The notes under the pieces are model-generated. The model had not been told where the DNA came from, did not search any database, and saw only the letters and a program-made list of their open reading frames with translations. A DNA stretch of 64,000 bases from Acanthopleura granulata (Eukaryota > Mollusca > Polyplacophora > Chitonida > Chitonidae), in NCBI GenBank assembly GCA_016165875.1, contig JABBOT010000080.1, forward strand, positions 35,044,364 to 35,108,363, in the 5' to 3' direction. Position 1 is the first letter of the stretch. Every line of letters begins with the position of its first letter. A program made the translations under genes and the position numbers. Shown one piece after another: positions 12,241 through 25,028 of the stretch.

Positions 12241-14705
12241 TATATGGATCTACGGTAAACTTGCATAAAAAGACTGTTTCATCAGTCGTTGCATGTGTAA
12301 ATGTGAAAAAATTGCCCATTTAAGTATGAGATGATCGAACAGTATAAATGTACGAAAGTAGGACATATAAGCGTCGTATATATAAAAGAGTCACGAGGGA
12401 AAGTGTGCGGGGTGACTACAGATTTAATGCATGAAATTAATTTGCAGTGTGATACTTCGTTATTCAGTGCAGGTGGTCAGAGGCGACACCTGTAGTTATA
12501 AAGCTTTATACTATAGTACAACCACAAGGCTTTTTGTATTAGGTGTGTGTCGAAGTCAATGTAAGTTTTCAATGGCTTGTGACAATTGGTTGTGTGACAA
12601 TCGGAAATCTCCTTCCGAAATCTCGTTCACGTTAGCTGCTCGTCGAACGCCATGAGGCCAATTTCAAAATAAAAATCTTAGCGCACATTGTCATCTTTGT
12701 ACACACGCACATATACGTTCTTGTGGTCAATTAAAGCTTAAACAAAACCAAACGCTAGACAAATGTTTGATTGGGTCAGGATAATGAAATGAACGACACG
12801 TAACCAGAGGCACATGCAGGAAGCGTCCTTAGGGGAAGAGATTGTGTGGAGGAGTTTAGTGTTCCCGCCAGGTGAAGGCCTGTCCCCAGGCTACAGCATT
12901 CACGCTCATCCATCGCCGGCCTTGGCTTTCTGTATATTGCTATCAGGGAATTTCATGCTCCATGTAACTTTGACTTAAACCTTTTATGTGGCCTTTTCTA
13001 TCTAGCTCATGGAATTAAAAATGCTCAATCAAACACACGTTTGTACACAAGTAAGATCAAGGGAGAAACAATCGAACTTGTATTATACAAAGCCACAATA
13101 AGCACTATGATGCTGATTCCTCTAATGTGGCACTTGTAGGCTATGCCACACGCTTGCCGCTTCGTTGATGCAACGAAACACTTGCACAAAAAGCAGAATT
13201 GCCTGAGGGGAGATAACTCTCACATTATCATCACGCCGAATTCGAGTTTTTCTTTAATTTTGCAAAACGATTTAGGATATAAGTACTGTCGTAATTCTGG
13301 AGCTTTTTTAAAAGTTTTATTTCATTATTATTATTTTATTTTTATTTTATGTTTTTTTGCTTTTTTGTGAGAATAAATTTTATGTAGTTGCATGAAGTTG
13401 ATTTCCTGCACACGGCCGACCCACCCTGCATCATTTATATCAGAGAGTTACATGCTAAGGGAGAAGGAGGTCAAAAAAGTTACATTAAGTATTCTTTATC
13501 CTTTTCAACTCGGTCTGCCTTACAATTCATTTTTATATATAGCACACATGTACATGAAGAAGATGTCGCCATCTGTACAACTGTCCGAAAAAACGGTACT
13601 TTTTGTACCTTTATCTTTTAATACCTTTTAATTGGTGGCTGGTCACATGTTCCGATTGTTGCCAAACCAGTGTATGCTAAAGAATGAGGCAGGCCTAGGT
13701 CCTGCAAAGAGTGCCCTTATGAGGTGGGCACCGCAATGCATGTAGTATCCCGCAGGGCGAGAAATCTCCGCGTGGAGACAATTGTACGACAAAATCACAG
13801 GTCACCTCAACCAAATTGGTTGAGTGCAAACACCATTCAGCCAAATTAAACACACTGACATTTTTAAAAAATTTCCTAGGGGCTTTACAGCTTTAGAAAT
13901 ACATTATATATAGATTTATATACAATAATCCGGCGATTCGTCTGCATTATCTTTGGTGGAAATCTGATTTGTAGATTGAGGTGAATAGCCTACATGTAGC
14001 CGCTCTAAGGGATTTCAGTTCTCCTCGGGCACGACACATAAAAAAAACAAAAAAAAACAACACTTACAATCATTCCGTGGTCGATTATTTTTGGTTGGTT
14101 AAAGGAATAAATCAAAGCCTAGAAAGAGTTTATATAGGAATATATATACAGATATTTTGTCGTTTAATTGATGTGAAAAATCAAGAAAGCATCGATGCAT
14201 CAAAGGATTAAATGGTCAGTCAACTAATCATTTAATGAGTCACTGAGGTATTGACGACGGGAGGGCTTCTTAGATTGAAAGGGCTGCTTCTCGTCTTACT
14301 GTATAGCATGTTTACTTACATCACAGTGTTAATATTGAACTGTCGCGAGAAACCTGACAAAACCTCCAGTACAGGAGGCTGTGTGGTTTAGAATTGAACT
14401 GGGGATTGTCAGTGGACTTTGTGGCTGTTCCCGGAATAAAGATTCGCGAGCTTATGCTCTGAAGAAGAAAGCAACCAGAAACAGATGCAGACTGTCTGTA
14501 TCATAGAATTATTTTAATATGCTTTTTGACTTCGCTAGAAGACATTTTATAAATTTTTAGGAGAAGATTTTAGTATGTGTGCATCTGTATAGTATATACA
14601 TATAGTGGTTGTTCATTAAAAAAAAATATTGATGTGCACATTTGGTTACAATCATTTGCCCTGGTTTGTAGCAGTCTACAGCATTTACTGTTATGTTTCA
14701 ATAAG

Positions 14706-14892
14706 AGGTGGCAGACTGAAGCTCAGTTCTGACTCGTTCGGCTGCGGCTTTAAATCAGTAGGTTTACCAGGTGCTCTCTGATGGGCAGTGGTTTGCTCCC
14801 CGCACCACAATTCTTTCCATTCTCAGGAAAACCTGATCGATATCTCCGTATTGGAAAATTCATGAATATGGCGTTGAACAACCATTAACTCA
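14706..14892 (+). mobile_element. SINE-like element, second family
   Basis: Segments GCGGCTTTAAATCAG, an ACCAGG/GGTTTGCTCC middle, and a 3' end reading AAAATTCATGAATATGGCGT then CAATCAAATC resemble the second SINE family at 50399-50632. That family shares its 3' end with the main SINE family. The head is degraded and there is no clean A-rich tail. Confidence 0.5.
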
Positions 14893-17800
14893 ATCAAATC
14901 ATTTCATTTTTGAAAGGTAATTTTTTTCATTATCCATCACACGTGCGGAACGATCACGTGGATATACCCTTCACGTTTCACTTGTAGGGGCCTGTATTCA
15001 ACCTACTTAAAATCAATGACATAATTTTTTGTACACCAACAGTTTGACAATACCACACACATAACTTCTCCTATTGGCTGTGGAATGAAAACTCAGGTTG
15101 AACTTCATTTTCGCTGTAAAAATATTTTGACGTCATGCACCTGAGTATGTACACTTCGTAGCCCAAAAAGAGTGAAAGATCGAGTCAGGCCAGTGCAACC
15201 TAATTAGTTACAACCTCTGGTTTGGTACAGTAGTTCACGGACCACCTTGCAATTCTCTCTCTCTTTTTTTTAAAAATTTGCTTTAATATCCGGCGAGGGG
15301 CAATAAGGATCTGACTACTGACTCACATTGCTACAAGGGTTTTACTGTAAAACAGTCCACACGACAGTCTGTGGTTAAATTTGTGTACATTTTATACAAC
15401 GCTTTGCAGCAGAGACGATTCATGACATAGTATTTCATTCAATAATAAAGTAACGTAATTTTTTTTATAACATCTTCAGACAACCAATGAGAGGGGTATT
15501 TTCTTTTGTCGTCAACCAATCAGACACATTATGTTGGTGACGTTTCCTTCTCTTCACGAGCTGATTTAAATAAGCATTGGCGATTTGTTACACCCCCAGA
15601 AGCAGACCTGTACGGGTACACGAAGAATTTTGCTGTTAACTTTTCTTGTCGGTGTTAACATGTTTTCAGCAGATAATGTTTTTTCTCCCTTTCTCTGTTT
15701 TCACTTGTTTCTTAGATTTAGTCATAGGCGGACTATTTGATGCTCAATTTATGGCTGACCGTACTGGTGCATGCACGTAACGTTTCTCCCGTGTTATAAA
15801 CCAGCGTATACATCTGTTAATATTCTACCTTGAAGGTTAGCTAGAATTTGACAGCCACAATATTACATGATTTGAACCAAAGCATTCCCTGTGTGTGTGA
15901 TTAAAAATTTGCTTTGCTGTTCACATTATTAGATTGAAATTCTGTACATGGCTACAACGCTTTAACTTGCAAGTTTTTTGACTAGCTTAAAGGTAGGAGT
16001 GCTCTGATATGGTTATGTGAGGGGAACCCCCAAGCCCCCAGGCCACACACACTTGCATTTACGTGCGTGCTTCATCGACTGCCTGTGAAAGAGAAACAAT
16101 GCGCCAAACCTGCTCAATCTTTAGGATATGTACTCATGTGGTCTGAATTGTTACATATCAAACGTGTGATTTCATAGATTATGTGACATGGCAGCCATAC
16201 CGGAACTGCACTAAAGCCATAAAATGACTTCTTCTAGGAAACGGCCCCAAGGGTTTTCTTATAATTTGTTATGTTTTTCTCTACACTTGAGAGAAACAAT
16301 CTCGATACAGACGAAGAGGATTTGTATTCAGGCTAAGTTCTGAAGCATAATGAAGACGTCATTTTGATTGTTTGCACATATTTAGATAAATTTATCACCA
16401 TATAACGCAAATCAAGAAGCCGAGTACAATAACTATGTGCTCATTTGTTGTGTACCGGAAAGAATTTCGGCGTTATCATCTCTAGGGCCATGGATCACCA
16501 AAACTGTTAAAATTTTAGGCGCCATTTGGTTATGGTTTTAATAACAATAACATTATTATTAAAAAAGTGGCAACGTAGGACACATATTGGATTTTTATGG
16601 AAATCTTGTAGGAATCTTTTTCTACAACTGAGCCACTGAACTGATTGACAATTTTTTTTATGCACAATCAATGTTCTCTCGCAATTAATATTCACTAATA
16701 TGAATCTTGTCTGTACGAAAATTAGGATTTGGCTAATTACTGAAAACAGCTCAAAAATAGGTCTTCTCTAGAAGCCGTCCAAACTGATCAAAAGAAAGCT
16801 TTTTTAATGCTGCCTGATATCAGCATTATGATTGTGAAGGGATTATTCCCGTTCAAGGTTTGGTTTTTACGTAATGGCTAAAGGTTTTCAGAAATGTTTC
16901 ATACTATGCGTAACACGTGTCTTTGTGTTTTGGTTCACATACTATGATACAATAAAGGATTGGTGGGCTGGTATACAAACTGAAGTTACTGCACAGGTAT
17001 ATTTGATGTACTGTATTTTCGAGATTCTTTTGGGTTTGGAGATGAGGCTCTTCCATAAAATGTGTCCATATCTCGAGCTAGCCATATATTTACCATGTCA
17101 TTTCCCTGCCAAAAAGAATCTAACGGTTCAAATCTGTTCGTTGTACGCAGAATTAAGGTACCAACGCTGGTCCAGGTACTGAAAGGTTTTCCCTTACCCA
17201 TGAAATGAAACATTCTTGTATTAATGATATAAAATCAAATGAGCCCTTTTTTGTTGGATCAGACAAAAAATGACTAACTATGTTTACTAACTAGAAATAA
17301 GTTCAAGATGTGATGTGAAAGGTGTGAAATTTTCCAAGAAAGTTACATGTCAGAAGGATTGGTAATGATGACTATAGTCCTCTGATTCGCTGAGTATATC
17401 TTTATACACTGCAAAGTAAGCTAAGGTTTACGAGAAGAATAGAGATAAGGTGTGCGCATATAAAATAAACAATAACAGCGGACCATTAAAGCAAAAATCC
17501 TGAACTCAAATTGGCAAAACTCTCAGGTGAGGAACTCTCTTTATACCAGTACGAATTTCCCTGCCTGCCATAAGCAAAGCCCATTGCTAAATTGACGACC
17601 TACATCACATTCAGGGAAGTAAACAACGCCAGGTCCCATTTAATACTCAACATGGACAGTCGTAAGCATGTGCCATACACTGTCCTCCCACCCTTGAACT
17701 CTGATGCCTTTCCTGAAATACATTTGCTTAGATCCGGGATATAAATGCCATATATAAAGTGTCCAACACTGACGGATTGTGTAGTGTATCGAATTCAGGG

Positions 17801-18785
17801 TATATCTGGATGTGCAGCTATGGTTTGATGTACGTTGGCGTCTTTTGGACAGAGAGAGTTTCTGGTTTGATGGTTAGATAGCCATTGAAGCAACTGTATA
17901 TGTCGACTAAGGAATGTTTGAGCAGCAAGAAGACCAGAGCTCATTTGGGGATATTACAAGACATGTTGCTGTATATACATATGAAGAACAACTGTTTTTG
18001 TTTCACTGCTGATAGGAATGTTCGTGCACACTGGAAAAGTGTCACTTAGGTAACCGTGCAATCTTCCTTTGATGTATTTGTCTTTTATTGACGTTTCTAT
18101 TCATGTGCAACTATCAGAGCAGCTGTATACGTGAAAAAAATATAATCTCATTTTGTCTTTGGTGAAACGGAAGTATATGAACTGGAACTCGGAAAAAGGC
18201 TTGGTAAGTTTGCCTTCATTTGCTTTCCCCATATCCGTCTCTTCATGGCTTAATTAAGCATACTTCCAGAAGCATGCTTGTGGCTTTACGCAACCTGGAC
18301 AGTATTACAACTATATCGTAAAGACATAATGAACTTGGGTTGAGAAGGCAATATAACACAGGAACCGGCTCATACATTCATATTCCTTTTTTTTTCTGAA
18401 CGACTACGTTTCGACATTTCGCCGTCACAATAAACTTACAGTTGCCACATATATAGCCCAAACATAATAAGACTATACACTCGAACAAAATGCTTTTATT
18501 TTATCAAGTGCTTCAGTTATATATTTTACTTAACCTTTGAACAATAGCAAAATCTTATGATTTAAACAATTTCTTTTCCATTATCCATTAAGGATGGAGC
18601 ATTAGCAAAAGCGAATGCACCGTCTTAACATTAACATTTACATTATAATCTCAGAATGTATAACGCGGTACAAGGCTTATCTTATTGATAAAAGCACGAC
18701 CATATATCAGTAGTTTACACCTTTTTCTAATATTGTTTCCATTGCTATTTGTTCGACTGACGTAAGGAGAATACCAGAAACAGTC

Positions 18786-18865
18786 GAATTGTATAATTAT
18801 ACTTATACAATTTATATTATAATACATTATAATATAAATATATATGTAATATATATTATAATACA
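18786..18865. repeat. AT-rich palindromic stretch
   Basis: TATATTATAA and TTATAATATA arms face each other around 18812-18838, inside almost pure A/T sequence. It could form a short hairpin. No gene lies near. Confidence 0.5.
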
Positions 18866-20527
18866 CCGGCCAGGAGACGTCTCTTCGTGGAACCTTTGTT
18901 TCAGAGATAACCATGACACCTATTTAGGGCCGCTGCATGACTCTGATGGAAGCAATTGTAGCTAGATATAAATATTAGATCCACTCAGCGTAGGGCTAGT
19001 CATAATCACTTCCTCTGTTGGTTTCAATACAACACTAATGTAGTGGTTTGTAAGATTAACACAGTTGCCGTCCGTACATAGAGTGCCATCCGGTTACGCC
19101 CTGAACTCCCGCTAGCCTGGTACCGACGTGGTACACCGCCATATAGCTATGTAGATTTCCCCCAGGACATATTTGTGTATACACGAATGTGTATACTGTA
19201 GTAGACTTTGTGACAGTGTATAAAATGAGGCGTATTTAACACGGTAAGTGGGTGCACTGGTCCGTGACGGCCAAACACGTGTGTCGTCTGCCGTGTCTAG
19301 TAGTGCAATCTTACCTCTTAATGAGCAATATTGGGAAGATGGTACCAGCGTCCCCGGCGCATGATTTCAATGAAAAACGCTCAGCGGAAGAGTTAGGAAG
19401 TGAAGATCAGAATGCACAGTACGTCTCGTGACATCCCTGAATTCGAGAAAATATTCCATCCCCTGTTCACCCCATGCACTAAAATTGTAGTCTTTAATTG
19501 TACCAGGCTTACTGAACTGGAGCCACACAGTTACGCAGTTGCAGTCGCGTGCGGGTACTTCCGCTCAGTCCGCGTGAGATATACGAGGAAACACACGTGA
19601 AACGCGTGTCTCAGCAAATCTGCCAAACTTCTTCCATTTTTTTTGGTCTACGTTCTGCTTTCGTCACAATCGTCACTTACCTAGTTTTACTGACCAATGA
19701 TATTTTTCCATTATTTTTGTTATTGTTTGCGGTAAAATGAGCCAGGCATCCCCTCATCGTCCACATTACAAACATTTGGTACCAAGATGTGACGGTAACG
19801 GCCCGGGCCTTTTTCGACCAATCAGATGCGGAGCTGCCTATCGTGACAACACGGATCATTGACGCATTCATTGTGTTTGAAGTAAGGATTGGATCATTTC
19901 ATTTTGGAAATCAACCAATCGCTGCTCAGAAAGCGATAGATACATCAATAGACGCGATAGTTTTGGTGAGAGAATAAATGCAATTGTCATTCTTTATCTT
20001 TTTAATGAACGAGTTTTGACATAAATTACACTTGTCAAATTCTTACTGAGCATGCGTGATGACATACGTCATTGACTAACCTACAGTTGGCAAGTATGAT
20101 ATGACGACAAAACATTCTGTTTGAGTATCAAGAACGAAACTGTTGAATAAGTCATTATTTTAGGCCAGCTACGTGCAAAGTTCTGTAAACATGTTTGTGT
20201 ATAAGTTAATGATCTATACATAAAAAAAATACTGGAAGCCGAAAGCTTACATCTTTGAATAGTATGAAGTATATTGTTGAAGTTAAATGGGATTTGAAGG
20301 GATGGAGTTAAGGTCCTGTCTTCAGTGTATATGACAGTCTATGGTCCCCTCTTCTCCTTTCATCGTGAAAATTTTGCCGTCATGAGAATTATATCACAAT
20401 CGATGTTTGCTGTGTATATTTGCATTCTCAATAATGTTGAGATGTCTTTACATGGCACCGTCATATAGGACGCCTGGACTAAGTTTTCTTCGCGCTTGAG
20501 CGTTTTATATGTTTTGTTTTTATTTAT

Positions 20528-20917
20528 ATGGCGTTCAGCATTTCTTTCTTGTTATACACTGTTTTGGGACAGTATAAGTATCATGTAAATGAAAATCGCA
20601 CAGTTCTTGTTTTCGTTGTCAATGGTGAAATGTGTTTCGATCAACAGCTGAACAAACCACACTTACATGCAGGCTGCAGACAATTTTTTCGTGCACTGAA
20701 AGATGCTCTGAGCTGTTGGACACTTGACTTCACGTTACGAGTACAGGAAGAGTACAACATAAACAAGAAGAATAAAACATGTACACGTGAGCGTGCTTAT
20801 AAACAAAAAGGGAAAGAACATGACAAGATAGCCGCGAGGAACAAGGCGCATGCGAGTTTACCAGGCGAGCCTTTCGCTGCTGATCTTAACACGGGTGTAA
20901 CTATCCCAGAAAATTAG
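20528..20917 (+). CDS. Hypothetical 129-codon open frame, doubtful
   Basis: This is one of the longer ATG-to-stop frames outside the GH16 cluster. The first ~15 residues are hydrophobic (MAFSISFLLYTVLG), which resembles a signal peptide. The rest is basic and lysine-rich with a few scattered cysteines. No domain is recognised, and no promoter, splice sites or neighbouring exons support it. In sequence of this composition a frame of this length can arise by chance. Product unknown. Confidence 0.15.
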   Translation: MAFSISFLLYTVLGQYKYHVNENRTVLVFVVNGEMCFDQQLNKPHLHAGCRQFFRALKDALSCWTLDFTLRVQEEYNINKKNKTCTRERAYKQKGKEHDKIAARNKAHASLPGEPFAADLNTGVTIPEN

Positions 20918-21275
20918 CGTTAACTACTGGTCATTCATTGGGTTAGACTTCAGTGCGACTTCAGGCGGTGAATTGTTGCAAATAACACGTAACCAAAATA
21001 CCGTTTCTTAACTATGTAGGGCTGAACATTTCTGCACGCATGTAAGAGTACCATCGGATCATCTGTTTACGATAGACACTCGTTGGTTGTCCTGGCGACA
21101 TTATTGTGTATAAAATACTTATGTATATGAAAACTTCTTCCTGGCTTATTTAGAATAACGAGAACCACAAACCCACCACTGCTGGTGGAGTGGGCGTGGG
21201 CAACTCTCCGCTGTCGATCTGTTAATTATTCAGTGATACTATGTTGTTCCACCCTACGTTACATTCTGGGATTCC

Positions 21276-21288
21276 CCCCCCCCCCCAC
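21276..21288 (+). repeat. Poly-C tract
   Basis: A long uninterrupted C-run directly precedes a SINE fragment. Similar homopolymer G or C runs occur at about 4866, 30223 and 35760. Confidence 0.8.
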
Positions 21289-21290
21289 CC

Positions 21291-21392
21291 CCCAGGGCTC
21301 TGTCCGATTTCCTCCCACCATAATACTGAGTGCTGTCGTATAGGTGAAATATTCTTGAGTACGGCGTAAAACACCAATCAATCGAATAAATA
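21291..21392 (+). mobile_element. SINE 3' half
   Basis: It contains CTCTGTCCG, TTTCCTCCCACCATAATACTG, GTCGTATAGGTGAAATATTC and TTGAGTACGGCGTAAAACAC, then the CAATCAAT tail. It matches the 3' half of the main SINE family; the head is absent. Confidence 0.8.
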
Positions 21393-21439
21393 CAATAAAA
21401 TTATAACTTCAGTGATCTACGCAGGCAACATGCTACGCA

Positions 21440-21957
21440 CAGCCAACTAATTATTGTAAGACTCGCCTTAGAATGTAATGTAGTCGAAAGCCCTACTCAC
21501 TTTGTTGTGTAGGCAGGCGTCCACACTCAAATGTAATTAAGTCGCAGTCCTGCAATATACTTTGTTCATTCAAATGCATTGTAAATGGCAGTCCTACAAT
21601 ATCTGCAGTGTAGAGACGTGGTGTAGGCCAGATGTCTACACTCAGCTGTCTTATTTGTGGCTGTCGTGCAACACATGTAGTTTGTAGTGTTGAGGCGTGG
21701 TGTGGTTCAGAAGTGTACTCTGAAACGTAAAGAGATAGACCCGCAATACTTTATAGTGAAGAGACGTGTAGTTCAGATGTATGTGCTCGAATGAAAGTGG
21801 TAGTCCCACAGTACTTTGTAGATACGTGGTGTAGGTCAGATGTCTATTGAAACGTAATGTAAGAGGCAGTCCTGCAATACTTTGTCGTGTAGAGACGTGG
21901 TGTACAAGCCAGATGTCTACACTGAAACGTATTTTAAGTGGCATTCCTGCAAGGTTT
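21440..21957. repeat. Degenerate tandem array, unit about 75-80 bp
   Basis: The composite unit is GGCAGTCCTGCAATACTTTG + TAGTGTAGAGACGTGGTGTA + GGTCAGATGTCTACACTC + AAACGTAATGTAAGT. About six to seven copies are visible. The 118-codon minus-strand open frame at 21651-22007 is repetitive because it lies in this array. The array ends directly against the SINE starting near 21959. Confidence 0.75.
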
Positions 21958-21958
21958 T

Positions 21959-22172
21959 GTGGGTTAGCGTCATAGCGCAGCGTAATGACCCGGGGGTGTA
22001 TCACCAATGCGGTCGCTGGAAGCTCAAGTCCAGCTCATGCTGGCTTCCTCTCCGACCGTAGGCGGGAAGGTCTGCCAGCAGCCTGCAGATGGTCGTGGGT
22101 TTAGCTGGGCTCTGCCCGGTGTTCTCTCACCTGGCGGTCGTGATATAAATGAAATATTCTCGAGTATGAGTA
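21959..22172 (+). mobile_element. tRNA-derived SINE, nearly full length
   Basis: The head region includes GTTAGCG and ACCAATGCGGTCGCTG. A box-B-like segment (GAAGCTCAAGTCC) is followed by the body: AGCTCATGCTGGCTTCCTCT, GAAGGTCTGCCAGCA, GGTCGTGGGTT. It ends in GAAATATTCTCGAGTATGAG without a clean tail. Confidence 0.75.
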
Positions 22173-22730
22173 ATCAGAACATATGATTTCCTGATCCACG
22201 ACATTTGCACAGTGTAACAAAATGTATTCAATGCATGATGCTCCTTCAATCGAGTAACATGTCAGCCCCTTAATGCCTCCTGAGACCCGAGCATATGTTT
22301 CAACTGAACTCCTATATAAACTCTACTGTCTTAGCTGCATTAATCTGACCTATACCAAATTACAATAAAATGTTGATAAAGTTGATAAAAAAAAATATGC
22401 TGCCCTTGGTTTGTGGCAAATCAAACTCACATGGGACTAATGAAGGACGAGATGATTTGTTCCTGAGAGCAGTGTCAGTGTCATTGACATTCCCAGATAG
22501 GACTGCACAGATGAACGCCATGATACGGGAAAGGAATAGCAAGTATATAGAGAAAATAATGAAAGTCAAATTTAGAATTTTATAATTCTTTACCGGCATA
22601 TATGGATAGACTTAGTACCTATATAGACTTCAGGCTTCGAAGAGCATCTTATCTTATCGTGCAACACTGTGTGTCTACTTCCCATTACCATTTCCAGAGA
22701 CATGTTTGGGCCCGTCTGAGATTTTATGGT

Positions 22731-22912
22731 TATCTATTTATTCAATTATTTATTGTGTTTTACGTCGTAGGCAGTATTTCAGTTGTATGACGCCTGTCAG
22801 AATTATTGTGCGAAATATGCGTAGGTCGCTGGCAGACCTTTCCTCTCTCTTCTCGAGAGGAAAGTCAGCGTGAGCTGGGCTTGAACTCATAGAGATCGCA
22901 TTGGTGAGACGC
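22731..22912 (-). mobile_element. tRNA-derived SINE, diverged
   Basis: Reverse orientation copy: a TTTATT-type tail, TTTTACGTCGTAGGCAG, GGTCGCTGGCAGACCTTTCC, GTGAGCTGGGCTTGAACTC and ATCGCATTGGTGAGACGC. It includes part of the tRNA-like head (box B region) but is heavily mutated. Confidence 0.7.
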
Positions 22913-23929
22913 AATTTTACAGACAGTCTGGCAGGAAATATTCTAGCATACACATGGCAGTCTGGCATGTGTATTTTACTTACACAGACATGATACATGC
23001 CATTAATATCTGTTTTGATCTACACACTGACATCTATGATTTAATTGTTGAAATATTTTAAATAACCCTGGATTATTCTGTTAAACGTTCATTCAGTTGC
23101 ACAGGGATTTGGCATTTATTTATCGGATTTGAACAAATCCTGTCGCGTAAGCTCAATCAGCATGTATGTGGTATGTATGTATATTTGGACTTTACGTCGT
23201 ATTGAACAAATTTTCATGTATAGGCAGAAAACCACATGGTACTTAACTGATATATTGCGTCTCGCACCTGACAAAGCTATCGACATATGGCTACAGCCGT
23301 CAGACCAGAAACTGGATTTGAACACGGGACTAAATTGCAGCGAAAGGAATCCTTGGGACGAATAAGCCAGTTCTGCGGTCCCCAAAATGAGGACAAGACA
23401 TATATCAGCTTTGGTCAAATCAAACCTATATACGCACGTATAAAATTTATACATAAATACATATTGTCTATCATTATGAATTGCATGAGCTGAAGGGATC
23501 CCGGATGAAATGTGTGATCAAGATACTTGTAATGATACAAAACAAGTTCCGCAATCTTTACAAGTCTCCAGTGAAGATTTTATCATCCTGTATAAATGAG
23601 TCTCTGATATATTCTTTTTCAAGTGAGTGTGTTGCCGGAAAACACATGAAAAACACGTGGCTTGGATCCGTCAGACATGACAAGCTGTTTTAAACATACA
23701 CGTAACACAAGGCATACGGCTGTTATGAAAACAATCACATTGCAAATAACATCTCCATGCCATCAGTATATATGAAAAGTTTGTACATATATATGTATAT
23801 CGCCCTGAGGCAATCTTCTGTCATTAAAAAAACAATGTTTTAGGTATACGGGCCATAACTGGGAGAGGATTACGCAGTCGGCCGACTTGATTCCCTCGAC
23901 TTCATCTCCATTCATGTGGGAAGATCGAC

Positions 23930-24180
23930 TTCATTAATTACACCTGACGACACGATACTCGCTGAGAAAGTAACGGGTTTTTGTTCTGATGCCGCATATC
24001 CAAGCTTTGGTCTCTTGCACATTAATTAATCATCATTTAATATATTAGCCATTGAATATGCATCCAAAGAACAATTTTTTTTCAAAGCTCTTTTTAGGGA
24101 AGAGACAGGAGGGTTTGGGGCTTTCAAAGCAAGGGTCAGTTATTTCTAATAATCCATTAATTAACTCTAACTTATGAAAT
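23930..24180. promoter_or_regulatory. Possible regulatory block rich in TAAT-type sites
   Basis: There are several ATTAATTA or TTAATTA cores (about 23935, 24020, 24158), an ATATGCAT octamer-like site near 24057, an ACAAT site, and TTTCAAAG/CTTTCAAAG sites. The clustering resembles developmental enhancers, but the sequence is AT-rich and such sites are cheap by chance. No function is shown. Confidence 0.2.
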
Positions 24181-24898
24181 AAAACAGGTTTTTGTTTGAG
24201 AGCAACCTACATAAAAAATTATTCTCGAGAGAATAAAACCAAAGAGTATTTTCATGACAGGGAAAAAGAACTGTTCTTTTTTTGTACTTTCTAAAAACAT
24301 CGTATGTAACTGGGTAGAAATCATTTGTAACATGCATTGTATAACGTGGGACAGTTTTCATCCTCCGCATATCGCACACATAGAACTCAATAAAAAACCG
24401 GAAGATATGGGATTTCATGTTGACAACTCATTATGCACATCGGAAGTGCCTCTGTGTGTGTGTACAAATCTATTCATTGCGGGTTAGCATAAGAATTTTA
24501 TAGAAAAATCACAGAGCATCAGTTTGGATAAACAGAGACTTATCAGGAGGTACAAGGTAAGTCAAGGACATACGGACAAAAACTTGAGCTTTGATAAATC
24601 CTGCCCGTCAAGGGCCTAGACAGGGAAGGAAGTCATTCCAGGCTTTCAATTTTTTATTTTTGTTGAAATAATACGTGTACCTATGAAGATATAGAACAAT
24701 TAGCTAATTACCCGTATCTTAATTACAGCACTTTTTTGTTGTAGATTTTTTCCTGGACATCTTCAGGAAGAAAATTAAAATAACGTTCTTTATAAAATGC
24801 TGTACACGGTTAAAGGGCAACATCCCTGACGTGCCCCTGACAGTACGTGAACCAGTAACAATATCAGTGAATTCCAGAGTTAATTACTGACATCAGAG

Positions 24899-25028
24899 AG
24901 ATAACTTTAATACCCTGATAACAGACGCAATTATCTGCAGAGTTCTTTTATCACAAAACTAAGGCTTCACTCACATAGGGAAAAGTTATAATCAGTCTGT
25001 TCAGCATCTTATCAGGTATTGAAGATAA
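24899..25028. promoter_or_regulatory. Cluster of six GATA-type sites
   Basis: Six exact WGATAR sites (either strand) lie within 130 bp: 24899 AGATAA, 24916 TGATAA, 24931 TTATCT, 24948 TTATCA, 25009 TTATCA and 25023 AGATAA. By composition well under one would be expected. It could be a GATA-factor enhancer, with the GH16 cluster starting 2.4 kb away as a possible target. That link is inference. Confidence 0.35.

Larger units (their letters stand above)
12241..21290. other. Large stretch without a recognised gene
   Basis: No open frame has a recognisable domain. There are two CCAAT boxes (about 15485 and 15519) upstream of an AAATAAG A/T-rich stretch near 15567, which is promoter-like but has no identified gene. 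Three further CCAAT motifs lie at about 19695-19920. A 129-codon open frame at 20528-20917 is listed separately. AT-rich palindromic sequence occupies about 18786-18865. Confidence 0.5.

Noticed and set aside
16874..17182. 102-codon open frame rich in aromatic residues
   Set aside because: An overlapping antisense frame is also open, and no domain or splice site supports it.
22360..22599. Overlapping 79- and 71-codon frames on opposite strands
   Set aside because: Mutually antisense with no motif; at most one could be real and neither has support.
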